A stretch of 61,979 nt of DNA from Planctomycetales bacterium (GTDB lineage Bacteria > Planctomycetota > Planctomycetia > Planctomycetales > Planctomycetaceae), in assembly GCA_028285345.1 (NCBI GenBank), contig JANQPT010000042.1:1-61979 (forward strand). The letters are read 5' to 3'. Shown here in pieces: positions 7,966 through 17,763 of the stretch. The notes below the pieces were generated by a model. That model searched no databases. It saw only the letters and a program-made list of their open reading frames with translations, and was not told where the DNA came from. A program made the position numbers and the translations under genes. Every line of letters begins with the position of its first letter. The first letter of the stretch is position 1.

Positions 7966-8583
7966 ATGGTGATCTTGATTGTTGATACCGTGCAGTTGGT
8001 GCTGCGCAATCTCGATCGAATTCTCAGTGGCTACGGCTACGAAGTCATTACCGCCGATTCCGGAAAATCGGCCCTGGAAATCATTAAGCGCGATCACCGC
8101 GTGAAACTCGTGATCACGGATCTGAAGATTTCGGGAATGACCGCAATTGAGCTGTTCAAGGCCAGTCGAGACGTTGAACGGGTCAGCGACGAAGGAGGCT
8201 CCAATCCTCCTGAGTTCGTCATGCTCACCAGCGAACGTCCGGACCGGGACGTCAACAGTGAAAATGTCAAGCTGTTGCAGGAAGCGCTTGACCTTGGCTT
8301 TATTGACATCCTGTTCAAGCCGCTCGTCCGGGCGAAGCTGATGCAACACGTCCAGAGCGTCGGCTCCCCTCTTCCCGATAACCCCTCACAATCAAACACG
8401 CACATCTACGATCGCGCCTCCGAGGCGGCATCTTCGTTTCAGCAGCAGATTCAGCGCCTCGATGAAAAACACACCTCGATGGAACGGCGGCTGGATGATT
8501 TCGAGGAAAGCCAGATAAACCTTCAAAATGAGCTGGCGCACATCAAAGCAATCTTGGTTGATATGACGACAAACGTCGATTGA
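7966..8583 (+). CDS. Response regulator receiver protein with C-terminal coiled coil
   Basis: A 205-residue protein. Residues 1-130 form a receiver domain: Asp7 in the acidic pocket, phospho-acceptor Asp52 (LVITDLKISGM), MLTSE near 86-90 and the FKPL lysine near 118. The usual acidic pair is reduced to a single Asp7 followed by Thr. A linker leads to a heptad-rich helix (about 150-205) and no DNA-binding domain, so it probably works by protein contact. The start has GAGGAG 7 bases upstream. Promoter motif copy 4 lies upstream. Close to PilZ, PP2C and kinase genes. Confidence 0.82.
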   Translation: MVILIVDTVQLVLRNLDRILSGYGYEVITADSGKSALEIIKRDHRVKLVITDLKISGMTAIELFKASRDVERVSDEGGSNPPEFVMLTSERPDRDVNSENVKLLQEALDLGFIDILFKPLVRAKLMQHVQSVGSPLPDNPSQSNTHIYDRASEAASSFQQQIQRLDEKHTSMERRLDDFEESQINLQNELAHIKAILVDMTTNVD

Positions 8584-8726
8584 TCGGCGTGGCGGCCAAT
8601 CTCGTCACACAAAGAGCAATCGCGACCAAGTCTGCAGGAGCGCGGCGTCAATTGGCTTCGATTCCAGTCCGCCCTCGCGTGCAACGACGCGCTTTCCAGA
8701 CTTCGTAGACCACGGCGTTTATCCGA

Positions 8727-9545
8727 CTATCGACGGCGGAGAATTATGAACGTCGCGTCGTCAGGCTTGCTGGGATGCCCGACCGCTGTCCCCGCCATTC
8801 GAGCTTGCAATGTGCTCAGCAAGTTCTTTGATGCGACAGCAAGTCTTCCTTTGCGGATGAGTTCGACAATCTCCGAGGTGTAAAAGTTGTCAAACACTCC
8901 GTCGCTGGCCAACAGCACGGTATCACGCGGGTTCATCTTTCTGGCCGGTCCAATATCAATTCGCATATCATCGTTACCGATCACGTTCGAGACGATGTGA
9001 CGGTCCTCGTGATGCAACGCTTGAGCGTCATCGATCAGGCCGGCCTCGACGCCGTATCCCACCGGCGAATGAGCGAGCGTTTGCAGCTTGATTTTTCCGA
9101 GTCCCCCCGTAATCAGAATTCCGGAGTCGCCGACATGGTAGGGCCGAATCATTTCGCCATTGACCTCAACGACGGCCAGCGTCGTCGCACCGCCATTACC
9201 GAGCTTGCGCACCGCCGCGTTGGCACTCTCGATGCCGTTGAGAATTGACGTTCGGAGCAACACGTCCGATTCGATCGCCTGCACGACGGCCGATTCAATC
9301 GCCTCGGCAGCGATTCGAGCGGCCTTTTCACCCACCGCATTTCCACCCAGCCCGTCGGCGACGATCAAGACGGCCGCAGCATCACGATACGGTATGACCG
9401 CGGCAACATCCTCATTGCAGGTCTGCTTGCTTGGAGACCGATGGGAATAAACCGCCGCCCATCCGCTGCACACTGGAATGATTTCCGGCTCATCCATGTC
9501 TTCCTCGAAGTAGAGCCGGCTGTCGGTCGCAACGCACTGATTCAT
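8727..9545 (-). CDS. PP2C-family Ser/Thr phosphatase
   Basis: A 272-residue PPM/PP2C phosphatase. Metal-binding motifs are visible: NEDVAAV (Asp46), VADGLGG (Asp64, Gly65) and the later LLASDGVFDN. No transmembrane part. Such enzymes use two Mn or Mg ions to remove phosphate from Ser/Thr. The gene starts 4 bases after the stop of the upstream kinase gene, so the pair is co-transcribed and the phosphatase very likely opposes that kinase. The start at 9545 has AGGA about 9 bases upstream; a second ATG at residue 17 is possible. Confidence 0.88.
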   Translation of the reverse strand: MNQCVATDSRLYFEEDMDEPEIIPVCSGWAAVYSHRSPSKQTCNEDVAAVIPYRDAAAVLIVADGLGGNAVGEKAARIAAEAIESAVVQAIESDVLLRTSILNGIESANAAVRKLGNGGATTLAVVEVNGEMIRPYHVGDSGILITGGLGKIKLQTLAHSPVGYGVEAGLIDDAQALHHEDRHIVSNVIGNDDMRIDIGPARKMNPRDTVLLASDGVFDNFYTSEIVELIRKGRLAVASKNLLSTLQARMAGTAVGHPSKPDDATFIILRRR

Positions 9546-9549
9546 TCCG

Positions 9550-10851
9550 TCAAATCCTGCTTAGCGATTTGCCACACCACGGGCAATAACTCCAAAACTC
9601 AGGCACCACTCCCCAGCCGCAGCTTCGACATTTCCCTGTTGATTTCTTGATGCGCCACTTACGCCTGACCTTTTGGCGACACCAGGGGCAATAACGCATA
9701 AACGGCATGAGTTGCCCCCGCGGACAATTGGCCGAATTGCACTGCGCGGAATAGCGCACGTCGGTAAATTGTCGCGTCGTTTCTACCTCAAAGCCGGGAC
9801 CATAACACCACGGACAGTTCGGCCAGTCAAGTTTGAGTCCTCGGCTGCAGCGCGGACAAACGATTGGAAACTTCGTGTCGTCGCGATGGACGTGACGGTC
9901 CGTTCCACACCAGGGACAGGTCGTCATCGGCTCTGAGACTGGCCCTTGGCAGCTCGAGCATCGAAACCGGGTCTCTAACGACTTGCCGATCAGCCGCTTG
10001 AACTGGCGAAACTGGACAGTCTTCCAATCGTGAGTCGAAGCGGTCTTTTTTGTCGACCTCGACTTCCGTGATCGGCGGGGGGACGTGTGCGAAGCGACCT
10101 TCTCAAAGCTGGCCAACATGGCGTCTGCATTCGCGAATCGCTTGCGAGGGTCAAGCTCAATCGACCGACGAATCAGGTCGATCAACGGGACCGGCGCCCG
10201 TCGTCGAATCTGGCGATAACCGGGGGGAGGCCAGGCGAACGGCCATTCGGGGAGTTGTCCACTGAACATCCGATAGATGACTAATCCGCTCGCAAATACA
10301 TCAGACCGAAATGACGGCTTGCCCATTGCCTGTTCCGGGGGGCAGAATCCCAGCGTTCCCGAGCCCGACGCCCTGACGGTTCGTAAGGCGACTTTTGCGA
10401 TCCCAAAATCGGATAGCATTAGAGTTCCGTCACGAAACAACAGCAAATTGTCCGGCTTGACGTCGCAGTGCACCACGTGGTGGCGATGCGCGCAGGCGAC
10501 GGCACTCAAGAGCTGTCGGGAGAAGTCGGTCGCCGTGGCCACCGCGAGCCGGGACTGAAGTCGTTCGGCCAAAGTACGCTCAGCCAGCGGATACGCGACC
10601 ACCAAGTGTCCGTCAATGACGTCCGCGGTCTTGAGTTGCAAAATGTTGGGGTGTTTAAGCTTGGAAACCAGCCGTATCTCACGCCGAAAATCTTCGAGGA
10701 CTGTCTGATCGACGGGGCGCTGATGAGGAATCTTCAGCGCGACGCGAAGTCCCTCAACCGTATCCATCGCCTGATAAACGGAGGCGAACCCGCCGACGCC
10801 CAGTGACTTTTCAATTCGGTACTTTCCAAGTTTTTGACGAGTTCTGATCAC
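9550..10851 (-). CDS. Non-RD Ser/Thr protein kinase with four C-terminal zinc ribbons
   Basis: A 433-residue kinase with a GTG start. Kinase domain about 10-255: GVGGFASVY loop, Lys40 in VALK, DFG Asp148 and GFCPPEQ in the activation segment. The catalytic loop reads HCDVKPDN (residues 128-135), with Cys129 in place of the usual Arg, making it a non-RD kinase whose activity may not need activation-loop phosphorylation. Residues 298-426 hold four CxxC...CPWC zinc ribbons (pairs 298/301 with 312/315, 332/335 with 346/349, 371/376 with 388/391, 408/411 with 423/426). No membrane segment. The upstream ribosome binding site is weak. Couples with the PP2C gene downstream. Confidence 0.88.
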   Translation of the reverse strand: MIRTRQKLGKYRIEKSLGVGGFASVYQAMDTVEGLRVALKIPHQRPVDQTVLEDFRREIRLVSKLKHPNILQLKTADVIDGHLVVAYPLAERTLAERLQSRLAVATATDFSRQLLSAVACAHRHHVVHCDVKPDNLLLFRDGTLMLSDFGIAKVALRTVRASGSGTLGFCPPEQAMGKPSFRSDVFASGLVIYRMFSGQLPEWPFAWPPPGYRQIRRRAPVPLIDLIRRSIELDPRKRFANADAMLASFEKVASHTSPRRSRKSRSTKKTASTHDWKTVQFRQFKRLIGKSLETRFRCSSCQGPVSEPMTTCPWCGTDRHVHRDDTKFPIVCPRCSRGLKLDWPNCPWCYGPGFEVETTRQFTDVRYSAQCNSANCPRGQLMPFMRYCPWCRQKVRRKWRIKKSTGKCRSCGWGVVPEFWSYCPWCGKSLSRI

Positions 10852-11547
10852 TTTTCGATGCTACGCCTGCAAACAGTGGGTGCAAATCAAGGCTTGACAG
10901 CCGGAAAATTGACGATGCGGCTACCAATCAATCAGGAAAACGCCTGCCGGCGTCCGTGCTGAGTGCCGGATCGGTTGGATGATCTTCCGGAGTGAGAATG
11001 CTGCGTCGCGAGGTGCGACGGCGAGCCAATTGACGAATCATAATCACGACCCGAATTCGAGGAAATAGCATCGTGCCGAATTGATTGGTCGCGGCAGGCG
11101 GACCGAACGGCTATGACTTCCCCGACGAGCCAAACGTCGGTTCGCTGCGCGGAATTTTGAATCAGTCCGATTCGCGTAATTGAGGATTACGGGCTACCGG
11201 CAACGCGAGTCCACGGCGTTGGAATACCATAATCCGCCCCCGTTTATCCCACCAGGGCAGGGATTGACGAACTTTTCCCCACACTTGACGACGAACTGCT
11301 CTTCAATCATATCTTGCTGCTCATCATTTGAAGCCGCGAGTTCTTCCCATGAAGCAGAATTCCGTAGATTTTGACTTCCTGTTCTCGCTCAGGGTATGTA
11401 GGTTCGCTGAGGTGGATTGCCCTATGGGACAATCTGCCCTCTCGCGCTGACCTCGAATTGCGCTCCCATTGGCAGGCAACAATCCGGGAATCCCGCCTGA
11501 ACAGGTTCAAAACCGAAGCATGAGATTGCTTTGAAGCAAGGAAATCA
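10852..11547. other. Long intergenic region before pyruvate carboxylase
   Basis: About 700 bases. Short frames exist on both strands but none has a ribosome binding site, recognisable product or consistent codon use. It must contain the promoters of the divergent kinase and pyc genes. I see no strong repeat or terminator. Confidence 0.5.
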
Positions 11548-14500
11548 ATGCAGAAAATCAAGCGATTATTGGTCGCAAACCGCAGTGAAATCGCCATCCG
11601 AGTCTGTCGCAGCGCCCACGAACTGAGCATTCGTACAGTCGCGATCTATACGCACGAAGACCGTTTCTCGCTTCACCGATTCAAGGCCGATGAAGCGTAT
11701 CAGATTGGCGATGCGGGAGAGCCAATTCGCAGCTATTTGGACATCGACTCAATCATCGCCATTGCGAAGCAGCACGAGATCGATGCGGTCCATCCCGGCT
11801 ACGGCTTTCTTTCGGAGAATGCCGAATTGGCGCGAGCCTGCGAAGAGGCCGGGATCATTTTCGTGGGCCCCACAGTCGCGGCGCTCGAACAACTGGGCGA
11901 CAAGACAGCCGCGCGGCAAATCGCACAAAAAGCGGGCGTCCCAGTGATGCAGGGGACGGAGAAGGCGATCTCATCGGCGAAATCCGGCGAGAAGGTCGCC
12001 AGCAAGATTGGCTACCCGGTCATCATCAAGGCGGCAATGGGCGGCGGCGGGCGCGGAATGCGAGTCGTCAAGCGGCCGCAGGACTTCGCGGGTGCACTCG
12101 AACAGGCACAGCGCGAAGCGCAGACGACATTTGGCAGCGCTGCCGTGTTCATTGAAAAGTATGTCACAAAGGCAAGGCATATCGAAGTACAGCTTCTGGG
12201 CGACAAGCACGGCAACCTGGTCCATCTGTACGAGCGCGACTGTTCCGTGCAGCGGCGTCATCAAAAAGTCGTCGAAATCGCCCCCGCTCCCAACCTCGAT
12301 GCTGACGTTCGTCAACAGATCTGTGAAGCAGCGATCGAGATTGGCCGTCAGGTCAACTACGAAAACGCGGGAACGGTCGAATTTTTGGTCGACCGCGATA
12401 CCAACGAATTCTACTTCATCGAAGTCAATCCGCGAATTCAAGTCGAGCATACAGTCACCGAGGAAGTCACCGGGATCGATATCGTCAAGTCGCAGCTTTT
12501 GATCGCCCAGGGCAGATCGCTCGACGACAACGAGATTAACCTGCCGTCACAAAAGAGTGTCACGACCAACGGTTTCGCGATTCAATGTCGCGTCACCACT
12601 GAAGACCCGGCCAACAGTTTTCTTCCCGACTATGGACGGGTCACGCACTATCGCTCGGCCAGCGGATTGGGCATCCGCCTTGACGCGGGCAGCGCCTTTT
12701 CTGGTGCGATCGTCAATCCGTTTTACGACTCGCTGCTGGTTAAGGTAACGGCGCGCGGCCGCCGCTTTGTTGACGCCGCCTCTCGAATGGAACGCTCGCT
12801 GCAGGAGTTTCGCATCCGCGGCGTGAAATCGAATGTTCCGTTTCTGCTGAAACTGATAACGCATCCGGTGTTCCTGAACGGCGACTGTACGACGCGGTTT
12901 ATCGACGACACCCCGGAATTGTTTGATCTTCCCGAACGTCGAGACCGAGCGACAAAACTGCTGACTTACATCGCTGACGTGATCGTCAATGGAAACGCGC
13001 TCGTCAAAGACCGCCCCAAGGCCGCGCGGCGTGAGCCGGCGCCCATTCCTCATCTCGACACAAGCGCGCCGTTGCCGGACGGAATGCGCCAACGCCTCAA
13101 GCAGCTCGGACCTGAGAAGTTCTCAAAGTGGATTCTCCGCCAAAAATCGTTGCTGATCACCGACACAACGTTTCGCGACGCACATCAGTCGCTGCTGGCA
13201 ACACGATTTCGAACGTATGACCTCTTAGAAATCGCCGACGCGTATGCGCGTCTGTTCCCCAGTCTGTTTTCACTGGAAATGTGGGGCGGCGCCACGTTCG
13301 ATGTTTCAATGCGATTTCTAAAGGAATGCCCGTGGCAACGGCTCTCCCAACTGCGGGAACGGATCCCCAATACCCTCTTTCAAATGCTGCTGAGGGCATC
13401 GAACGCCGTCGGGTACACGAACTATCCTGACAACGTGGTCAAGGCGTTCGTCCGCGAAGCGGCCGACGCGGGGATCGACGTATTTCGCATCTTCGACGCC
13501 CTCAACTCGCTGCCCAACATGCGTGTGGCGATGGACGCGGTGCTCAAAACGGACGCGATCTGCGAAGCGGCCATTTGCTACACCGGTGACATCCTCGACG
13601 AATCGCGTCCGAAGTACAATTTGCAGTACTACGTCGAGATGGCCAAGCAGCTTGAAGAGATGGGCGCTCACATTTTGGCGATTAAGGACATGGCCGGAGT
13701 GTGCAAGCCGTACGCAGCGGAACTGCTGGTCAAAACGCTGAAGCAGGAAATTGGAATCCCGATTCATTTTCACACGCACGACACGGCCGGCACTCAGACT
13801 GGGGCAATCGTCAAGGCCGCCGATGCCAAAGTTGACATCGCCGACGCCGCTATGGCATCGATGTCCGGCGGCACGTCACAGCCGAATCTGAACACGCTGG
13901 TGGAAACCCTGCGCTTTACTTCGCGCGATACGGGACTCGCCGCTGAGCAACTCGACCAAATCGCGGAATACTGGCGCGTCGCACGGCAATTCTACACTCC
14001 TTTCGAAAGTTCCGCCCTATCCGCCACCGCTGATCTGTACGACCACGAAATGCCCGGCGGCCAGTACACCAACCTGTTCGAGCAGGCCAGGGCGCTCGGC
14101 CTCGCCGACCGCTGGCGCGAGGTGTGCCACGTCTACTCAGAAGTCAATCTGATGTTCGGTGATATCGTCAAAGTGACCCCCACGTCCAAGGCCGTAGGAG
14201 ACATGGCCCTGTTTATGGTCGCCAATGATTTGTCTGTCGACGACGTGCTCGATAGCAAGCGAGACACGGCGTTCCCCGCCTCCGTGATCGACCTCATGGC
14301 AGGCCGTATGGGACAACCGGTCGGCGGTTTTCCGAAAAAAGTCCAGCGCCAAATCCTACGCGGAGAAAAACCACTTCGGGGCCGCCCGGGTGCAAGTTTG
14401 CCTGCCGCGGATATGAAAGCTACCGCAGCGCAGCTAAAGACTCGGCTCGATCGAGAGCCGACGCGACAGGAAATCGTGACGTCGCTGCTTTACCCGGAGG

Positions 14501-14991
14501 TGTTTAAGCAGTTTGTCGAGCACCAAAACTTGTTCTCCGACACAAGTTGCCTCCCCACACCGGTCTTCTTTTACGGTCAGGAGACGACGGAGGAGATCGC
14601 CGCGGAAATTGAACCCGGCAAAACGCTGATTATCAAATTCATCGGTGTCGGCGAGCCGCACCCAGATGGACGCCGTCACGTGTTCTTTGAGTTGAACGGC
14701 ATTCCGCGGTCCGTCAGCGTCGTCGACCATTCGTTGGAACAGGACGCACAGCACGCCGAAAAGGGCGACCCGGACAATCCCGATCATATTACGGCAGGCA
14801 TGCCCGGCATGGTGGTGATGCTCGCCGTTCAGGCCGGCGATACGGTGCGTGAGGGACAAAAGCTGCTCATCATCGAAGCCATGAAGATGCAAACCACAAT
14901 CTCAGCAGAACGCGACGCGAAAGTGGCCGACGTGCTCGTGAAACCGGGATCACAGGTTGAGACCGGCGACTTGCTGCTGCGGCTGGAGTGA
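11548..14991 (+). CDS. pyc: Pyruvate carboxylase
   Basis: A full-length 1147-residue biotin enzyme that makes oxaloacetate from pyruvate, bicarbonate and ATP. Order of parts: biotin carboxylase (about 1-450, with MGGGGRGMR ATP-grasp loop and EVNPRIQVEHTVTE), carboxyltransferase (from about 535, RDAHQSLLATR) and a C-terminal biotinyl domain (EAMKMQ, biotin Lys1113). All three parts are intact on one chain, as in the alpha4 type. The start has AAGGA 5 bases upstream. No operon partner; it feeds the TCA cycle or gluconeogenesis. Confidence 0.97.
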   Translation: MQKIKRLLVANRSEIAIRVCRSAHELSIRTVAIYTHEDRFSLHRFKADEAYQIGDAGEPIRSYLDIDSIIAIAKQHEIDAVHPGYGFLSENAELARACEEAGIIFVGPTVAALEQLGDKTAARQIAQKAGVPVMQGTEKAISSAKSGEKVASKIGYPVIIKAAMGGGGRGMRVVKRPQDFAGALEQAQREAQTTFGSAAVFIEKYVTKARHIEVQLLGDKHGNLVHLYERDCSVQRRHQKVVEIAPAPNLDADVRQQICEAAIEIGRQVNYENAGTVEFLVDRDTNEFYFIEVNPRIQVEHTVTEEVTGIDIVKSQLLIAQGRSLDDNEINLPSQKSVTTNGFAIQCRVTTEDPANSFLPDYGRVTHYRSASGLGIRLDAGSAFSGAIVNPFYDSLLVKVTARGRRFVDAASRMERSLQEFRIRGVKSNVPFLLKLITHPVFLNGDCTTRFIDDTPELFDLPERRDRATKLLTYIADVIVNGNALVKDRPKAARREPAPIPHLDTSAPLPDGMRQRLKQLGPEKFSKWILRQKSLLITDTTFRDAHQSLLATRFRTYDLLEIADAYARLFPSLFSLEMWGGATFDVSMRFLKECPWQRLSQLRERIPNTLFQMLLRASNAVGYTNYPDNVVKAFVREAADAGIDVFRIFDALNSLPNMRVAMDAVLKTDAICEAAICYTGDILDESRPKYNLQYYVEMAKQLEEMGAHILAIKDMAGVCKPYAAELLVKTLKQEIGIPIHFHTHDTAGTQTGAIVKAADAKVDIADAAMASMSGGTSQPNLNTLVETLRFTSRDTGLAAEQLDQIAEYWRVARQFYTPFESSALSATADLYDHEMPGGQYTNLFEQARALGLADRWREVCHVYSEVNLMFGDIVKVTPTSKAVGDMALFMVANDLSVDDVLDSKRDTAFPASVIDLMAGRMGQPVGGFPKKVQRQILRGEKPLRGRPGASLPAADMKATAAQLKTRLDREPTRQEIVTSLLYPEVFKQFVEHQNLFSDTSCLPTPVFFYGQETTEEIAAEIEPGKTLIIKFIGVGEPHPDGRRHVFFELNGIPRSVSVVDHSLEQDAQHAEKGDPDNPDHITAGMPGMVVMLAVQAGDTVREGQKLLIIEAMKMQTTISAERDAKVADVLVKPGSQVETGDLLLRLE

Positions 14992-15127
14992 TCTGAACGC
15001 GTGCTAACGTCCGGGCGGGGGGAGATTCCCAATGGGCGAAAAGTTTAGGAACAAACCACAAGCACTATTGTGCTCTGATCAAACGACCCATTCAGACAAA
15101 GGGTACTCCGCGGAAAGCGCGACAACC

Positions 15128-16309
15128 CTAATCCTTCTGAAACCGCAGCAGGTAATTCTCTTTTAGCGCCGGGATGTCCACTTCGTCAATCAGCTTGAAA
15201 CCGGCATCGACGATTTCGCCGCGGAAGACTTCTTTGCCCGCACGGACGTGCTTCAAAATGAATTCCCGGGATTTGCCGGGGATCCGCTCAAAGTCGATCA
15301 CAACCAACATTCCGCCCGGTTTGAGCGCCCGGCGAATTGACTTGAGTGTGGAAGTCGGATACTCGAAGTGATGATACGTGTCGCAGATAAACACGACGTC
15401 AACGGATTCCGGCGGCAACAGCGCCGAGCGGTCGGAGCAGAGCACGCTGGTGAAGTTCGTGACCTTGTCCTCCTGCAGACGGCCGTTGATATGTTCGAGG
15501 AAGCGGGGCGATATATCTACCGCGTAAACCCAACCCTCTTTCCCAACGGCGCCCGCAAACAGGCGGGTGTATAAACCGGTTCCTGCTCCGATATCCGCGA
15601 CACGCTGGCCCGGCTTAATTCCGCACGCCACCAACACCTCCTTGCGCGCCGCGAAGACCTCACGGCTCTCGACCTCAAACCGGCCGATCCATTCGTCGAC
15701 TTTCAGTTCCGGATCGAGGAAACGGTCATTGATACCCGGGCGGACACTCTGTTCCGATTTATCGTTTTGGCGTTTTTCGATATATGCAAGCGCCTTGATT
15801 TCATAGCCGGGTGTTCTCAATCCCACCGTTTTCGCTTCCCGGCGCGCATCATCGATACTAATCCGGTCGTTGAGCACGCGGTGTGCGAACCAAATCGCGC
15901 CGACGCGGTTCGCCGACGCACAGTGCAGCATCACAGGTTTGTTTTTCGCATCGGCAAGAATCTTGAGCGAATCGTCGAAGATCGCGTCTGTCAGGGTTGT
16001 CGGCGCTCGAAACCCCAGTTGATGAAAATCGAGCCCCAGCTCTTTGATCGTCGCCGGCTCGTCCCAATCGATTTCACCGTCGCTGCGCAGGGTCACGATA
16101 ACCTTAATGCCCCGTTTCTTGGATTCGGCGAAATCTTCGGCGGTCGGCTGGCCGCACAGCAAGATCGTTCCGAACGAATGCACGTTGCGCGTCGAACCAA
16201 GTTCTGCTGGTTGAAGTTTTGGTTCTTCGGCGGAGAGCGTCTCGATCGACGCGGTGAGCATCGAGCAAGCGAGAACAACGCGAGCGATCAATGGCATTTT
16301 CAGTTGCAT
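15128..16309 (-). CDS. Exported fusion of DUF442-type phosphatase and SAM methyltransferase
   Basis: A 393-residue protein with a signal peptide (about 1-27). Residues 35-180 look like a DUF442/dual-specificity phosphatase fold with the HCxxxxxR loop seen as HCASANR. Residues 200-393 form a class I methyltransferase: motif I VADIGAGTGLYTRLFAG, acidic VYAVDIS and LKPGGMLVVIDF. DUF442 domains are known fused to the beta-lactamase-like hydrolase of BigR sulfide operons; here the partner is a methyltransferase instead, next to a sulfur operon. The start has AGGA about 7 bases upstream. Substrate unknown. Confidence 0.82.
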   Translation of the reverse strand: MQLKMPLIARVVLACSMLTASIETLSAEEPKLQPAELGSTRNVHSFGTILLCGQPTAEDFAESKKRGIKVIVTLRSDGEIDWDEPATIKELGLDFHQLGFRAPTTLTDAIFDDSLKILADAKNKPVMLHCASANRVGAIWFAHRVLNDRISIDDARREAKTVGLRTPGYEIKALAYIEKRQNDKSEQSVRPGINDRFLDPELKVDEWIGRFEVESREVFAARKEVLVACGIKPGQRVADIGAGTGLYTRLFAGAVGKEGWVYAVDISPRFLEHINGRLQEDKVTNFTSVLCSDRSALLPPESVDVVFICDTYHHFEYPTSTLKSIRRALKPGGMLVVIDFERIPGKSREFILKHVRAGKEVFRGEIVDAGFKLIDEVDIPALKENYLLRFQKD

Positions 16310-16510
16310 GTGGCTTCCTGCTGTCTGGGAGTCCGATCAAGACGAACGATCTATCCAGCTTACAGATCGGCTGACGCCGTTAAAAGCCATCGACAAATTC
16401 GGTACACCCAGCGAGGAAAGGTTCGCCGCGATCAGCGGCATTACGAGCAACGTGAACAGCATTCACGTTCGAATCTCGATCTCGCTCGCATCGTCAGTAC
16501 TTTTGGGCAG

Positions 16511-17563
16511 TTATTTGAGCAGCGGCATGTACGCGTATCCATCCGACTGCAGGTTGACGAGCGCCGTCAGTCCGGAAACGGCGACATCGGCGACCACAGC
16601 GACGTCTGCAGGTTGCGCGTCCTTTCGCACCAGCGACTGGCCGCAGACGTAAATCTCCACCCCTGCTCTCTGCAGTTCACGGAGGCAGTCCAGGTTGGGG
16701 TTCTCATTCGTCTGAAAACGCTCGGCGTAGGCGTCCGGATTGAGCACGTTGAGCGTCGCGTCACCGTGCAAGACCACTGCAATTCTGACATCGGCCGGCT
16801 TTGCCCCGGCGCCACGATAAATGTTTGTGAATCTCGCCACCTTCTCAATGGCGGGATTCAACGCGTCTGGTTCTCCTCCCTGCGTCACGTCGACGACGAT
16901 GCGGCTGCCGTCACGCGGTTGCTGTTTGGCGCGCGGGAGATTGACGACAGAACCATATTTCTCGATCAGCGGATTCGTGAATTTTCCAATCTTGGGGTCC
17001 ACCTGCCTGGGGACCGAGTGGTTCTTCGCTGCCTCGGCAAAACCTCGTTTGACAAACATTGAAACCACCTTGGCGTGGGCCTGGATGAGCCGGACGACAT
17101 GCGGATCGTCAGATGTCTCAATCACGCGGACACCGTCGGCAGTTTCGGTGCGCTGCATGTCGATCTTTTCGGTTTGCTTAAAAATTTCGGCAAACAATGG
17201 ATCGCGCCGGCGGATCGGCTTCTGCTCACGAATTCGGTAGTCCATCCACTTCACGTGCTCTTTAATCTTTGCCGCAATCTGCGGATCATCCGATTCCGTG
17301 ACGGTTTCCACGCCGTCCGGACGCTCCTTGACCCTCCGGGTGATCTTATCGTGATGAGCCAGCAAAAAATGAATCACCTCGCGGTCCGCGGCATGACGTT
17401 CGTCACGGCCACGCCCAACGCCGCGCCGGGGAGGTTGGCCGCGATCCGCAGCAGGACCGCGGCCGCCTCGAAATCTCCGGCCCCGGCCCTGCTGAGCAAG
17501 TGCGACTGTCCCCAGTACGAGACAAGCGACGATCGCTGTTGTGATTTGTGCTCTCGGTTTCAT
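16511..17563 (-). CDS. Exported DsrE/F-like protein with duplicated N-terminal repeat
   Basis: A 350-residue protein. Signal peptide 1-23, then a Gly/Arg-rich linker (24-56). Two copies of a roughly 60-residue unit follow, each with DGV..(V/I).E(S/T)SDDP and a basic amphipathic helix (about 60-108 and 118-172). The C-terminal 215-350 resembles a DsrE/DsrF sulfur-carrier fold, with Cys in EIYVCGQSL at the usual position. That fits sulfur transfer outside the cytoplasm, in keeping with the adjacent sulfur operon. The start has GGGAG 7 bases upstream. Confidence 0.72.
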   Translation of the reverse strand: MKPRAQITTAIVACLVLGTVALAQQGRGRRFRGGRGPAADRGQPPRRGVGRGRDERHAADREVIHFLLAHHDKITRRVKERPDGVETVTESDDPQIAAKIKEHVKWMDYRIREQKPIRRRDPLFAEIFKQTEKIDMQRTETADGVRVIETSDDPHVVRLIQAHAKVVSMFVKRGFAEAAKNHSVPRQVDPKIGKFTNPLIEKYGSVVNLPRAKQQPRDGSRIVVDVTQGGEPDALNPAIEKVARFTNIYRGAGAKPADVRIAVVLHGDATLNVLNPDAYAERFQTNENPNLDCLRELQRAGVEIYVCGQSLVRKDAQPADVAVVADVAVSGLTALVNLQSDGYAYMPLLK

Positions 17564-17763
17564 GTCATCGCTCCCAGACTTATCTAGTGACCGATCCCCT
17601 TTTACGTCGTGAAATACGCGGCTTATTATTTGTTGATACTTTGTTCGCCGTCGCCTGGACTCAGTTGGCGAGGTTCTGCGTCACGCGCAGGAATGTGCGA
17701 TTCCTGTGCTTGTTCAGCATCAGTCGTTGTGGAGTCCGACCGGACTCTGCAAGCACCGCTCAT

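Noticed and set aside
11180-11630. Short frames on both strands before pyc
   Set aside because: No ribosome binding site and no recognisable product; one overlaps the pyc start on the opposite strand.
16441-16500. GTTCGAATCTC stretch considered as a tRNA T-arm
   Set aside because: No acceptor stem, D-arm or anticodon arm could be formed around it.
17732-17747. Palindrome GAGTCC-GACC-GGACTC after the 29-residue peptide gene
   Set aside because: Considered as a terminator for the sulfur operon, but no U-run follows on the minus strand.
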